Notes: generated by a model not told the origin, from the sequence alone. DNA of 63,361 bases from Citromicrobium sp. UBA3494 (GCA_002377695.1 DFQH01000003.1:1-63361), one strand, 5' to 3'; counted from the stretch's first letter, positions 38,057 to 47,424 are shown. Numbers and translations are program-made.

Positions 38057-38829
38057 TCTCCGCCTCTTTTAGCAGCCTGTTCCGCGATCCAGGCAAGAAC
38101 TTCGGACTTCATCCAGCGCGTGCTCGAACCTAGCTTCAGCCGTCGTGGAAAAGCGCCTTTCTTCTCATCGTCGTAAATGGTCGAACGGCTTCTTCCGATC
38201 AGATCGATTACCTCGTCGATGGAAAGCAATTCGGGACCGACACCGGCAAGATTGCCGGCAGCCTGCAGGTGCTCCTGCGCGTTATTCGCCGTTTCTGGAT
38301 GATGTGCGATCTGTCGTGTGGCGACAGCGCGCGCGGCCCGCAATTGCGGATCGACAATTTCTTCGACCTGGCGACGGTTCAGCGGTCCAAAAGGTTTGAG
38401 CGCCGCCAGCCACGCATCGAACGCTGCGCAATCCACGAAGATACGATGCGTTGACGGCGCACCTGCATCGGCCCACTGGTCCATATTGAAGGCTCCGGTA
38501 GCGAATCTCGGCAACACATCGTCCACTTCCCAGAGGGTCTGGTCGACCGGTACAATCTTACCTCCGCCCAGTGGCCGTGCGAATGTCTCAAGGCGACCGC
38601 TGGAAAATGTGCGCGCCAGATGCTCTGCATCCAGTCGTACAAGATCTCGCGCTGCGTCGTTCTCGCCATCATCTTCTGCGGCTGCGAAAATCTCCGGAAG
38701 CTCCTGAGGCTCAAAACCTGCGCGCGTCCGAACCGCATCCGCGAAAGCCGCGGTCAGCGCTTTGCGACCGTGCGAGAAAATCGAGTTGCGCCCCTCGTAG
38801 GGCGACCAGGGTAGAATGATGTCGGTCAT
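38053..38829 (-). CDS. AlpA-like DNA-binding protein with long N-terminal extension
   Basis: A 258-residue protein whose C terminus (about 195-258) is an AlpA/MerR-type helix-turn-helix: LLSIDEVIDLIGRSRSTIYDDEKKG followed by FPRRLKLGSSTRWMKSEVLAWI. AlpA proteins activate integrase or act as excisionases in P4-like elements. The first 190 residues have no recognised domain and are unusual, since AlpA proteins are normally about 70 residues. It is convergent and overlapping with the integrase. Function inferred: island excision or regulation. Confidence 0.75.
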   Translation of the reverse strand: MTDIILPWSPYEGRNSIFSHGRKALTAAFADAVRTRAGFEPQELPEIFAAAEDDGENDAARDLVRLDAEHLARTFSSGRLETFARPLGGGKIVPVDQTLWEVDDVLPRFATGAFNMDQWADAGAPSTHRIFVDCAAFDAWLAALKPFGPLNRRQVEEIVDPQLRAARAVATRQIAHHPETANNAQEHLQAAGNLAGVGPELLSIDEVIDLIGRSRSTIYDDEKKGAFPRRLKLGSSTRWMKSEVLAWIAEQAAKRGGD

Positions 38830-39096
38830 GCAGTCACGTAGCTATCGGCAGCGCTTTTCATCAGGGCGCGAGAACCATAGCGGGACGTCGGTTCGCTGGC
38901 GAATTCTATCGAGCGCAAAGTCTGCGCCATGTGCCCCCTGGAGGTCGCGGCGAGTAGCTCCCCACGGCCGAAAGAAAAATCGCGGCCTGTTTGGATGTAG
39001 CCGATCCGCATCCTAAAATCCCGAAAATGGCAGCAATCCGAGCCCGCATACGCAGGTCGGGAATAGCTGCTCGGATAAGAATGAAGGGTTTGCACA
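38830..39096. other. intergenic region in the island, no gene seen
   Basis: This 267-bp stretch between two divergent genes has no ORF with a ribosome site and coding character. It presumably carries both promoters. Composition is slightly less G+C rich than the neighbours. Confidence 0.4.
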
Positions 39097-40140
39097 ATGA
39101 CCAAAATGGAAAACGTTGAGGCTGCTGAAACTGGCGATATCGAGTTCATCAGGCCGTTTACATACCGGGAAAATCAGGAAGCGGAACTCGCGGCTCTGGA
39201 AGAACTGGTGAACGAGATTCTTAAGAGGCAAGGAAAGCAAGACATCGGCACGATGTCGCTGGTCCGCGACGCCCGTATCGCCGATGCGTTGAGCGGGCCG
39301 AAATTTCGGTCCGCCCCCCTGCCTGCATATGGAGGAATGGAATTTTGGCATACGACCGGATCGTGCGACACGAACCTGCCGGCATCCGTTCTCATCTCCG
39401 GCCTGGGCAACGAAGCCGAAGCATTCCGCGCCAATCGCGAAGCGATCGCTCGCACCGGGCCCGAAGTCAGGTCCTTGATCGACGATGCCATCGGGAAATT
39501 CATGTTCGACAAATTTGCAGCACCTAGCGCTGCAATGGGCGTCAGCTTCTGTTGCTACACCGACAAGGCGACCATCCATGTACTGGTCGAATGCCTGAGC
39601 GATGATCTAACGATCGGTTGCGAGGCCATTCGAACCTCGGCCGACAAGCTCGATATGCTCGGCGAGCAGCTGGAGACTGTTCTCGACAAGCACCTCAGGC
39701 GAGCGGAGCTCCGCGAACAATACCAGGCCAACGGACTGCGAGGAGAGATCGACGAAACGGCCTCGTGTCTGCTAAAGGCTGCTGGCCTTGGTCTCTCTGT
39801 TGCAATCGACGAACTGGGAAAGCAGACACACGTGCGGTTCACCTTCGGGGACCCGTCTCATACGGGCAGTCTCACTTGGGAGGATGGCGTGATCAAAGGC
39901 AGCGTCTTCGAGAGAGGGAATGTCACTAACCTTGCCGAGGGGGCTTTCACCTTCTGGCAGCGCCTGCCGGAAACGATGCGAGCCGCACTGATTGGTCGTC
40001 CACTGACTGTCGTAATTGAGCGCCCCTACTACCCCGCCGGTGCCATCATAACGGCCGTTCACGATTTCTCGACCGACGGGACGCGAGTAGACCTCAAGGT
40101 GCCGACCTTCCCCCTCCCCACGGCTCTGATGCCGTGGTGA
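39097..40140 (+). CDS. unknown 347-residue island protein
   Basis: A soluble-looking protein with no signal peptide or membrane segment. It opens MTKMENVEAAETGDIEFIRPF, has an acidic helical N-terminal part (AALEELVNEILKR), a central region with FCCYTDKATIHVLVECLSDD, a charged helix near residue 200 (LDKHLRRAELREQYQ), and a C-terminal beta-like region. GAAGGG lies eight bases before the ATG. I recognise no family. It sits between the integrase module and the B12 genes and is the main orphan of the island. Confidence 0.7.
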   Translation: MTKMENVEAAETGDIEFIRPFTYRENQEAELAALEELVNEILKRQGKQDIGTMSLVRDARIADALSGPKFRSAPLPAYGGMEFWHTTGSCDTNLPASVLISGLGNEAEAFRANREAIARTGPEVRSLIDDAIGKFMFDKFAAPSAAMGVSFCCYTDKATIHVLVECLSDDLTIGCEAIRTSADKLDMLGEQLETVLDKHLRRAELREQYQANGLRGEIDETASCLLKAAGLGLSVAIDELGKQTHVRFTFGDPSHTGSLTWEDGVIKGSVFERGNVTNLAEGAFTFWQRLPETMRAALIGRPLTVVIERPYYPAGAIITAVHDFSTDGTRVDLKVPTFPLPTALMPW

Positions 40141-40410
40141 CAGTTTCGATAGGATCATCAGCCGATATTGACGCAATCCTGTGTGTATTCGGTTTTACGC
40201 ACAACTTCCGCTTTGCGCCCCAATTTCGGTCATTAGCATGGTTCGCCTCGCGACTTGAAAGCTGCCGTTTGCTCAACACGCCACTGCGGCGACACTGCTC
40301 GGGCTCGCAAAATGGCCCTGCCCTTGCCAATGGACCTTCACAAGCGCTCGATGCGTATGGCTTTGTCATGCCGTTCCAAAGTCATTCTGTATTCGCTAGA
40401 CGCGCATCGT

Positions 40411-41409
40411 ATGACCCGAGCCGACCTCCAGCGCCTGATCGACGACAAGACTAAACCGATAGGGTCATTGGGAAGGCTCGAGAGCCTTGCAGTTCAGGCT
40501 GCTGCGATCCTTGGCGACATGACTCCGTCGAATGCTTCGGCATCGTTGACCATTTTCGCGGCCGATCATGGGATAGCCGCACAGCGTGTGTCCGCGTTCC
40601 CGCAGGAGGTTACCGGCCAAATGGTCGCCAACTTCCTTGCAGGCGGAGCCGCAGCTAATGTCATCGCGGCGCAGTTCGACATACCGATGACCGTCGTTGA
40701 CTGCGGAATCGCGCATCCGCCGCGCCGACGTGATGGGCTTATCGATCTGTCGTTGGGAGGGGGAACGGCCGACAGTTCGACAGGGCCTGCGATGTCGCCC
40801 GAGACGGCAAGGAAGGCGATTGCGCAAGGGCGACATTTCGCATGCGGTATTGAAAGCAAGATCGTCTGTTTCGGCGAGATGGGCATCGCGAACACTTCCG
40901 CTGCAGCCCTGCTTGCGCACAAGCTGAGCGGCATTTCCGTGGCCGAACTCGTCGGGCGAGGGACGGGCCTCGACGATACCGCTCTCTCCCACAAGCAAGA
41001 TGTTCTCGAACGCGCAGCTGCGCGGACTGGAGCGCTTGCGCCGATTGAAGCGCTGGCCGACCTCGGCGGCTTCGAGATCGGCACGATGGCGGGTGCAATG
41101 GTTGGCGCCGGGACATCGAATAAACTTGTGGTGGTCGATGGCTTTATAGCGACCGCTGCCGCCGCGCTTGCGCGGGCGATCGAGCCAGACTGTGAACGGG
41201 CCTTTGTCTATGCGCATCGCTCGGCAGAACACGGCCATCGGACGCTGCTCGACTGGCTAGAAGCCGAACCACTGCTCGACCTCGACATGCGGCTGGGCGA
41301 AGGGACCGGCGCGTTGTTGGCCGTGCCGATTATTCACGCCGCGCTCTCGCTTTTCGGCATGGCAAGCTTTTCTCAGGCAGGGGTGTCCGGCGCTCCCCCG
41401 ATTTCATGA
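40411..41409 (+). CDS. cobT: nicotinate-nucleotide--dimethylbenzimidazole phosphoribosyltransferase
   Basis: A 332-residue CobT (Salmonella naming; CobU in Pseudomonas denitrificans). It makes alpha-ribazole 5'-phosphate from nicotinate mononucleotide and the lower base, in the cytoplasm. Family marks: KPIGSLGRLE, FAADHGIA, GEMGIANTSAAA, and LGEGTGA holding the catalytic Glu. ATG 40411 is chosen; an upstream in-frame extension to 40255 is not conserved. First gene of a four-gene overlapping operon (cobT-cobS-cobC-cobO). The 270-bp leader has no visible riboswitch. Confidence 0.94.
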   Translation: MTRADLQRLIDDKTKPIGSLGRLESLAVQAAAILGDMTPSNASASLTIFAADHGIAAQRVSAFPQEVTGQMVANFLAGGAAANVIAAQFDIPMTVVDCGIAHPPRRRDGLIDLSLGGGTADSSTGPAMSPETARKAIAQGRHFACGIESKIVCFGEMGIANTSAAALLAHKLSGISVAELVGRGTGLDDTALSHKQDVLERAAARTGALAPIEALADLGGFEIGTMAGAMVGAGTSNKLVVVDGFIATAAAALARAIEPDCERAFVYAHRSAEHGHRTLLDWLEAEPLLDLDMRLGEGTGALLAVPIIHAALSLFGMASFSQAGVSGAPPIS

Positions 41410-42158
41410 AGCGTCCATTCGCCGCCGCTTTGGCCGCGTGGGTGTTCCTAACGCGACTTCCTTTGCCCGCGGCGCAGCTCGACGAGAGCGATTTCCAGGC
41501 CGCGCCCGGCTTCTATCCGCTGGTCGGCGTGTTGATCGGCGTAATCGGCGCTGCCGCTTTCGCGCTCGGCTGGGCGATCGGCGGGGCCTTCATCGCAGCG
41601 ATCTTCGGCACTGCGGCTACCTTGCTGGCAACCGGTGCATTTCACGAGGATGGCCTGGCGGACCTGTTTGATGGGCAAGGCGCGACAACGTCTGAGCGGA
41701 TGATGGAGATCATGCGCGACAGCCGGCTCGGCACATTCGGAGCCGCAGCCCTGTTCATAGTTCTGCTGCTCAAGATCGCGGCACTGGCGCAACTCCCTTT
41801 CATGGTCGCACTCGCCGCCCTGCCCGTGGCGCACGGAGCCTCGCGCCTGTCGGCAGTGATCGTGATCGCGACAAGTCGTTACGCACGTGCCGAGGGGATC
41901 GCCAAGCCGGTTGCGAAGGGGATCGGAGCAGCGCCGTTGGCGGTGGCGACGCTCACCGGGATCGCTGCGGTCGCAATCGGTGCGACCATTCTTGGGCCCG
42001 GCGCTGCGCTATGCGGCTTGGCCGGCCTTGCCATCGGCCATATCTCGACGCGGCTGCTCTTCGAGCGCAAGCTTGGCGGCTATACTGGCGATTGCCTCGG
42101 CGCGGTGCAGCAGATCAGCGAAGTCGGCTTCTATCTTGGCACCCTCGCATGGCTCTGA
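41406..42158 (+). CDS. cobS: adenosylcobinamide-GDP ribazoletransferase
   Basis: A 250-residue polytopic inner membrane enzyme (CobS in Salmonella; CobV in Pseudomonas). It joins adenosylcobinamide-GDP to alpha-ribazole (phosphate), the last assembly step of the nucleotide loop. The catalytic FHEDGLADLFDG region and RDSRLGTFGAAAL are diagnostic, followed by about six hydrophobic segments. It overlaps the cobT stop (ATGA) and the next gene by 10 bp. Confidence 0.95.
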   Translation: MKRPFAAALAAWVFLTRLPLPAAQLDESDFQAAPGFYPLVGVLIGVIGAAAFALGWAIGGAFIAAIFGTAATLLATGAFHEDGLADLFDGQGATTSERMMEIMRDSRLGTFGAAALFIVLLLKIAALAQLPFMVALAALPVAHGASRLSAVIVIATSRYARAEGIAKPVAKGIGAAPLAVATLTGIAAVAIGATILGPGAALCGLAGLAIGHISTRLLFERKLGGYTGDCLGAVQQISEVGFYLGTLAWL

Positions 42159-42682
42159 TCCTGCTCCGCCATGGCAAGCCGCAGATCGAAGCGGGCGTTT
42201 GCTACGGCCAGTCGGACGTTCCCGCCAAAGCCTTTGACCAGAAAGACCTTCATGCATTGGTGGCCGCATTGCCCAGCCGCTTTGCACGGATCGACAGCAG
42301 CCCACTGATCCGATGCACTGCGGTGGCGGAGCAGTTGTCCGCGCATTTCGACCTTCCCGTCCACGCCGACCCGAGACTGATGGAGATCGATTTCGGGAAC
42401 TGGGAAATGCAGGCGTGGGACGATATTCCTCGTCACGAGATCGATGAGTGGGCAGAAGATATCGAAGGCGCTCGCCCGCACGGAGGGGAGAGTGTCGCGC
42501 AAATGGCTGAGCGGGTTCGCGGGTATCTGCTCGATTCCGCGAGGATCGAGGGACATATCCTTGCCATCACGCATCTCGGCGTCGTCCGTTGCGTTGCCGC
42601 GGCTCTTGGCCGACCGAACCCATTTGAACTCGAACTCGGCTTCGGCCAGTTCCTCACCGTTGAACCAAGAGGGGGCGTATGA
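42149..42682 (+). CDS. cobC: alpha-ribazole phosphatase-like histidine phosphatase
   Basis: A 177-residue histidine phosphatase. The catalytic RHG motif is near the N terminus (LILLRHGKPQ), the second conserved His is in ITHLGVVR, and LMEIDFGNWE is typical of CobC. In Salmonella it removes phosphate from alpha-ribazole phosphate or adenosylcobalamin phosphate. Position between cobS and cobO supports this role. It overlaps both neighbours. Distinct from the other cobC-named gene at 50602. Confidence 0.88.
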   Translation: MALILLRHGKPQIEAGVCYGQSDVPAKAFDQKDLHALVAALPSRFARIDSSPLIRCTAVAEQLSAHFDLPVHADPRLMEIDFGNWEMQAWDDIPRHEIDEWAEDIEGARPHGGESVAQMAERVRGYLLDSARIEGHILAITHLGVVRCVAAALGRPNPFELELGFGQFLTVEPRGGV

Positions 42683-43284
42683 GCGAGACCGACAGCGATA
42701 CACACAAGGAGAAGATGAAGGAGCTACAGGCCGCGCAAGCGAAGCGGCGCCGGGAGCTCAAGGATCCAGAACGCGGCCTCGTGCTGGTCCACACCGGCGA
42801 TGGGAAGGGCAAGTCGAGCTCGGCCTTCGGGGTCATCGCCCGCGCGCTGGGCTGGGGACAGAAGGTTGCCGTGGTGCAATTCATCAAGGGCAAGTGGAAG
42901 ACGGGCGAGAAGAAGTTTTTCTCGCGCTTCCCGGATTTGGTGGACTGGCACGTCATGGGCGACGGTTTCACATGGGATACGCAGGACAGGGATCGCGATA
43001 TCGAAGCCGCGGAAACGGCTTTGGCCAAGGCCGGTGAGTTGATCGCGAGCGGCGACTACGCCTTGGTAGTGCTCGACGAAATCAATATCGCGTTGCGCTA
43101 CGAATACCTGACGCCCGCGGCAGTGATCGAGGCGCTGGAACGCAGGGGTGATACCCGGATCATCCTTACCGGGCGGGACGCTAAGCCCGAACTGATCGAT
43201 TATGCCGACACCGTCACCGAGATGGCCGAAATCAAGCACGCCTACCACGCCGGTATCCGCGCGCAGCAGGGCATCGACTTCTAG
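42679..43284 (+). CDS. cobO: corrinoid adenosyltransferase (CobO/BtuR)
   Basis: A 201-residue ATP:co(I)rrinoid adenosyltransferase. The P-loop is GDGKGKSSSAFG, and VVLDEINIALRY carries the Walker B region. It puts the 5'-deoxyadenosyl group on the cobalt after reduction, an entry step for imported corrinoids. It overlaps the phosphatase stop (ATGA) and ends the first B12 operon; the riboswitch follows about 50 bp later. Confidence 0.95.
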   Translation: MSETDSDTHKEKMKELQAAQAKRRRELKDPERGLVLVHTGDGKGKSSSAFGVIARALGWGQKVAVVQFIKGKWKTGEKKFFSRFPDLVDWHVMGDGFTWDTQDRDRDIEAAETALAKAGELIASGDYALVVLDEINIALRYEYLTPAAVIEALERRGDTRIILTGRDAKPELIDYADTVTEMAEIKHAYHAGIRAQQGIDF

Positions 43285-43335
43285 CAGGCAAGGATTGACA
43301 GCAACGGACGAGGCGAGCATTGGCGCGGACAGACG

Positions 43336-43515
43336 GTGCTGCAGGTGCGAAATCGCCTGGAGCTAAGAGGGAAGCCGGTGCGATACCGGCGCTGTGCCCG
43401 CAACTGTGAGCCAGGAGCCCCGAACCAACACGTCACTGGCCAAGCCCTGCACTGGGTGGCGCCGGGAAGACGGTTCGAAGGCGTTGATCGGCAAGCCAGG
43501 AGACCTGCCGTCGCG
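43336..43515 (+). ncRNA. cobalamin riboswitch
   Basis: The leader of btuB has the cobalamin aptamer core: the AAGAGGGAAGCCGGTG stretch, CCGGCGC, TGCCCGCAACTGTGA, then CCGGGAAGACGG and the closing GCCAGGAGACCTGCC. Order and spacing are those of the B12 riboswitch, which binds adenosylcobalamin and shuts off expression. It lies 170 bp before btuB. The remaining leader to 43687 probably holds the expression platform, though the exact alternative hairpin is not clear. Ends are approximate. Confidence 0.95.
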
Positions 43516-43687
43516 TCGTTCGTCCGGGGCCGGGTCCAGCCCAGTGGGACAGGAAAGTTCTTTTCCGAAGTAGCGACAGCCAGGCCGGTTTCCGGTGTCG
43601 CGGCTCACTTCGAGCAGCGGCGGGCCATCTGTCGAGTTGACCATGCGGGCACCGGGGCCTCCGCATGGGCTGGCTTTGGATATTGCA

Positions 43688-45616
43688 ATGAAAACCGCAT
43701 TCTATCTGTCCGTCGCGACATCGGCCGTGGCTTTGTGTTCGACCGGCGCGTTCGCGCAAGGCGTCGATCTTCCCGAAGACGAGGAAGTGATCTCCGAAAC
43801 GATCGTGGTCACGGCCAACCGCACCGAACGTGCGATCAGCCAAGTCGGCGAGTCGGTAACGGTGGTCGAGGAAGAGGAGATCGTGAACCGCCAGCCGAGC
43901 GAAGTGCTCGACATCTTGCGCACGGTCCCCGGCGTCACCTTCAACCGCAATGGCGGGATCGGAACCAACACCGGTGTTTCTATCCGCGGTGCGGAGAGCG
44001 ACCAGACCGTCGTGCTGATTGACGGCGTCAAGCTCAACGACCCCTCTTCGACCGGGGGCGGCTTCAACTTCGGTCCTGCCCTGACAGGCAACATCGCGCG
44101 GGTCGAAGTGGTGCGTGGTTCGCAGAGCGTTCTTTACGGCAGCCAAGCAATCGGCGGCGTGGTGAACCTGATCACCCGCGAACCGACTGAGGACCTTGGT
44201 GTGTTCGCACGCGCCGAATACGGTGAACGCGATACTGCGGAACTCGTTGGCAACGTGTCAGGCAAGTTTGGCCCAGTCGGCCTAAGCGTCGGCGGCAATT
44301 ACTACCGCACGGATGGCATCTCTGCTTTCAGCGAGGCGCGCGGCGGCACCGAGCCGGACGGGTTTGAAAGCCTGGGCGCCAACGCCAAGCTCGATATTGC
44401 GTTGGGTGAGAATTTCTCGATCGATCTGCGAGGTTTCTATGCCGACAGCGAGGTCGAGATCGACGGCTTCACCGCTACCGGCCTGGGGGACACCAACGAG
44501 GTTTCCTATCGGGAAGATCTGGTCGGCTATGCGGGCATCAACGCGAACTTCCTGGACGGGCGTTTGCGCAATCGGCTGGGTATCGCCTACACCCGGATCG
44601 ACCGCAGCAATTTCAGCTTCGACACGGATTCCGAGACCTTCGACGCCTTCGGCGAGAACGTGCGTTACGAGTATCAGGGCGTGTTCGACGCAGCCGAGAT
44701 TGCAGAGCTGGTCTTCGGTGCCGAGCGCGAGGAATCGGAATATCTCAGCTCCAGCTTCGGCGCGCCCGCTATCGGCGACAAGGTGTGGATCAACTCTGCC
44801 TACGGACAGCTCAACCTAACCCCCTACCAGGGGCTCTCGCTGACTGGCGGCGTGCGCTACGACGATCATGAAACCTACGGCAACAACACGACCTTCGCTG
44901 CCAACGGTGCCTATTCGCCCAACGGCGGCGATACCGTGCTGCGCGGTAGCTACGGCGAAGGTTTCAAGGCACCTGCGCTGTTTCAGCTGTTCAGCGACTT
45001 CGGGAACACCGCGCTCGAACCCGAAGAATCGGAAAGCTGGGACGTTGGCATCACGCACAGTTTCCTCGATGGGCGGGCGCAGGTGGGCGTCACCTATTTC
45101 GAACGCGATGCCGAGAACCTCATCGCCTTCGTCGGCTGCACTGGCAACCCCATCCCTGCCTGTCAGGATCCCGCCAATCCACGCCCTTTCGGGACATACG
45201 ACAATATCGCGCTTGCAAGCGCCGAAGGGTGGGAGTTCGGGCTCGCAGTCCGTCCGGTCGATGGCTTCGATGTCGCGCTTAACTACACCACGATCGACGC
45301 ACGCAATGACGTGAACGGAAATCGCCTACCGCGCCGCGCCGAAGATACGATCAGTCTGGTCGCGGACTACCGCATGGAGAACGGCATCGGCATCGGTGCC
45401 ACCGTGTTCGTGGCGGGCGACAGCTTCGACAATGCCACGAACACCACTCGCCTCGATGGCTATGTGGTGACCGATATCCGGGCGAGCTTTGGCATTACCG
45501 AGCAGATCGAAATTTTCGGTCGGATCGAGAACCTGTTCGACGAGCAGTATGAAACGATCTTCCGCTACGGCCAACCTGGTCGTGCGGTGTTCGGCGGCGT
45601 GCGCTACCGGATGTAA
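43688..45616 (+). CDS. btuB: BtuB, TonB-dependent vitamin B12 receptor
   Basis: A 642-residue outer membrane receptor. A signal peptide ends around GAFAQ; a TonB box (SETIVVTA) follows; the plug domain holds GVSIRGAESDQTVVLIDGVKLN, and the rest is a 22-strand-type barrel with a C-terminal GGVRYRM. The riboswitch upstream and the BtuFCD genes downstream identify the substrate as cobalamin or related corrinoids. Energy comes from TonB-ExbBD encoded elsewhere. ATG 43688 fits the signal peptide. Confidence 0.95.
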   Translation: MKTAFYLSVATSAVALCSTGAFAQGVDLPEDEEVISETIVVTANRTERAISQVGESVTVVEEEEIVNRQPSEVLDILRTVPGVTFNRNGGIGTNTGVSIRGAESDQTVVLIDGVKLNDPSSTGGGFNFGPALTGNIARVEVVRGSQSVLYGSQAIGGVVNLITREPTEDLGVFARAEYGERDTAELVGNVSGKFGPVGLSVGGNYYRTDGISAFSEARGGTEPDGFESLGANAKLDIALGENFSIDLRGFYADSEVEIDGFTATGLGDTNEVSYREDLVGYAGINANFLDGRLRNRLGIAYTRIDRSNFSFDTDSETFDAFGENVRYEYQGVFDAAEIAELVFGAEREESEYLSSSFGAPAIGDKVWINSAYGQLNLTPYQGLSLTGGVRYDDHETYGNNTTFAANGAYSPNGGDTVLRGSYGEGFKAPALFQLFSDFGNTALEPEESESWDVGITHSFLDGRAQVGVTYFERDAENLIAFVGCTGNPIPACQDPANPRPFGTYDNIALASAEGWEFGLAVRPVDGFDVALNYTTIDARNDVNGNRLPRRAEDTISLVADYRMENGIGIGATVFVAGDSFDNATNTTRLDGYVVTDIRASFGITEQIEIFGRIENLFDEQYETIFRYGQPGRAVFGGVRYRM

Positions 45617-45619
45617 CCG

Positions 45620-46450
45620 ATGGTTCGGACGATCCTCGCGGCGCTGGCGTGCCTTTTGCTCTGTGCCTGTTCGCAGGTGGCGGAGCGGGGAGCGGACGCA
45701 CCACGACGGATCGTCAGCCTCGACTACTGCGCCGACCAGTATGTCCTGAAGTTCGCGGATCGTGAGGATATCCTCGCCCTGTCGCCCGATGCGGAAAAGC
45801 GCTTTTCCTACATGCGGGCGGCGGCCAAAGGGATCCCCACAGTCCGTCCGCGCACGGCAGATGTGCTGGCACTGCAACCCGATCTGGTGGTGCGAACTTA
45901 CGGTGGCGGGCACGATATCGCCGATTTCATGAAGGAGCCGGGGGTCCCGGTCGTGCAGATCGGCTTCCCGCAGTCGATCGCCGAGGTGCGGGGCGAGGTG
46001 CTGCGGGTGGGCACCGAACTTGGCAAGCCGGATGAGGCCGAACAGCTCGTTGCTGATATGGATCGGCGATTGAAGGCACTTGCGGAGAGGTCCGGTCCTC
46101 AACGCGAAGTTCTTTACATGACCCCGGCAGGCGTAACCGCGGGCGAAGGCACTCTGGTGCACGAACTGTTCGTCGCGGCTGACCTCAGGAATTTCCAGGA
46201 TCGTCCCGGCTGGAATCCGCTTCCGCTCGAACGCCTCGCCTACGAGCGGCCCGACCTGATCGCGGCAGCCTTTTTCGAAAGCAAGACCAACCACGTCGAT
46301 AACTGGAGCGCGGCGCGTCATCCGGTGGCGCGGGCGCAACTGCGCGAATTGCCGGTGGTAGCGCTCGAAGGTTCGTGGACCTCGTGCGGCGGTTGGTTCT
46401 TGCTAGACGCGGTCGAAGCGCTGGCGACAGCGGGAGAGAACACGCGATGA
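45620..46450 (+). CDS. btuF: BtuF-like corrinoid-binding lipoprotein
   Basis: A 276-residue periplasmic binding protein of the BtuF/FhuD class. The signal peptide has a lipobox LCAC, and the mature part shows IVSLDYCADQYVLKFADRE and MTPAGVTAGEGTLVHELF, with a C-terminal WTSCGGWFLLDAVE. It hands corrinoids to BtuCD. It begins 3 bp after btuB and its stop overlaps btuC. Confidence 0.88.
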   Translation: MVRTILAALACLLLCACSQVAERGADAPRRIVSLDYCADQYVLKFADREDILALSPDAEKRFSYMRAAAKGIPTVRPRTADVLALQPDLVVRTYGGGHDIADFMKEPGVPVVQIGFPQSIAEVRGEVLRVGTELGKPDEAEQLVADMDRRLKALAERSGPQREVLYMTPAGVTAGEGTLVHELFVAADLRNFQDRPGWNPLPLERLAYERPDLIAAAFFESKTNHVDNWSAARHPVARAQLRELPVVALEGSWTSCGGWFLLDAVEALATAGENTR

Positions 46451-47424
46451 ATCGGGTGGTGTCCATCCTGCTTGTAGGTCTGGCGGGTGCGTTGGTCCTT
46501 TCGGTGGCGCTTGGATCGGTGCCCTTGCCGCTCGACCGCGTTCTGGCTGCTCTCGCATTTCAATCGAGTCAGGGTGACGAGCTGGTGGTCTGGCAAATCC
46601 GCCTGCCTCGTGCGCTCGCTGCCGCGTTCGTCGGCGCGGCGCTGGGGATGAGCGGGGCTGCTCTTCAGGGCCTGCTGCGCAATCCGCTGGCAGAGCCTGG
46701 CATCCTCGGCGTTTCGGCTACCGCCGCGCTCTTCGCGACTTTCGTGCTTTATTTCGGTCTCGCGACTGCCGGTCCGCTCGTCTTGCCAATGGCTGCGGTC
46801 GCGGGGGCGCTGATCGCCACCCTGCTGGTGGCGCTGGCCGCGATCCGAACCCGCTCCGTGGTCACGCTGATCCTGATTGGCGTGGGCCTTTCGAGTTTCT
46901 CGGCGGCGATCATGGCGCTGCTGATGAATCTCGCGCCCAACCCGTTCAGCCTTGCCGACATGGTCAACTGGATGCTCGGCACGGTGGACAATCGGAGCTT
47001 CGACGACCTGATCTTCGCGCTGCCCTTCATGGCGATCGGGGTGGTGGTGCTTCTTGCATCGCGCCGAGGCCTGTCCGCGCTCGCCTTGGGAGACGAGGCG
47101 GCCGAAGGAATGGGACTGGACCTCAGGCGGCAACGGCTGGCGGTCATCATCGGCGCCGGCCTGGCGACAGGTGCCGCTGTGGCGCTTGCTGGTGCGATCG
47201 GCTTTGTCGGGATCGTGGCGCCGCATCTGGTGCGGCCTTTCCTGCGCTACGATCCGGCACGGCTGCTGGTGCCATCGGCTATGCTCGGCGCTCTGATCCT
47301 TATGCTGGCGGACATCGGCGTGCGGGTTCTGCCGACCGATAGCGAGCTCAAGCTGGGCGTGGTCGCGTCACTGCTCGGTGCACCGGTATTCATCTGGATC
47401 GCTGCGCGACGGAGGCTGGCATGA
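46447..47424 (+). CDS. btuC: BtuC-like FecCD permease
   Basis: A 325-residue inner membrane permease of the FecCD/BtuC family, with 9-10 hydrophobic helices. Family marks are RLPRALAAAFVGAALGMSGAALQG, NPLAEPGILGVS and GFVGIVAPHLVRPF. It forms the channel of the B12 importer as a dimer. It overlaps btuF by four bases (ATGA) and btuD in the same way. Confidence 0.93.
   Translation: MNRVVSILLVGLAGALVLSVALGSVPLPLDRVLAALAFQSSQGDELVVWQIRLPRALAAAFVGAALGMSGAALQGLLRNPLAEPGILGVSATAALFATFVLYFGLATAGPLVLPMAAVAGALIATLLVALAAIRTRSVVTLILIGVGLSSFSAAIMALLMNLAPNPFSLADMVNWMLGTVDNRSFDDLIFALPFMAIGVVVLLASRRGLSALALGDEAAEGMGLDLRRQRLAVIIGAGLATGAAVALAGAIGFVGIVAPHLVRPFLRYDPARLLVPSAMLGALILMLADIGVRVLPTDSELKLGVVASLLGAPVFIWIAARRRLA

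Noticed and set aside
38055..38070. GTCTCCGCC at the integrase stop, matching the tRNA-Ser 3' end
   Set aside because: The match is only nine bases and lacks the T-arm part; an attachment duplicate would be expected to be longer and to enclose the integrase.
38826..39149. A 107-residue minus-strand frame between the AlpA-like gene and the orphan gene
   Set aside because: It overlaps the start of the orphan gene and has a Ser/Arg-rich shadow composition.
40280..40300. GCCACTG upstream of cobT, which resembles a conserved block of cobalamin riboswitches
   Set aside because: The other aptamer blocks (such as the AAGAGGGAA and CAACTGTGA segments) are missing, so a seven-base match alone is chance.
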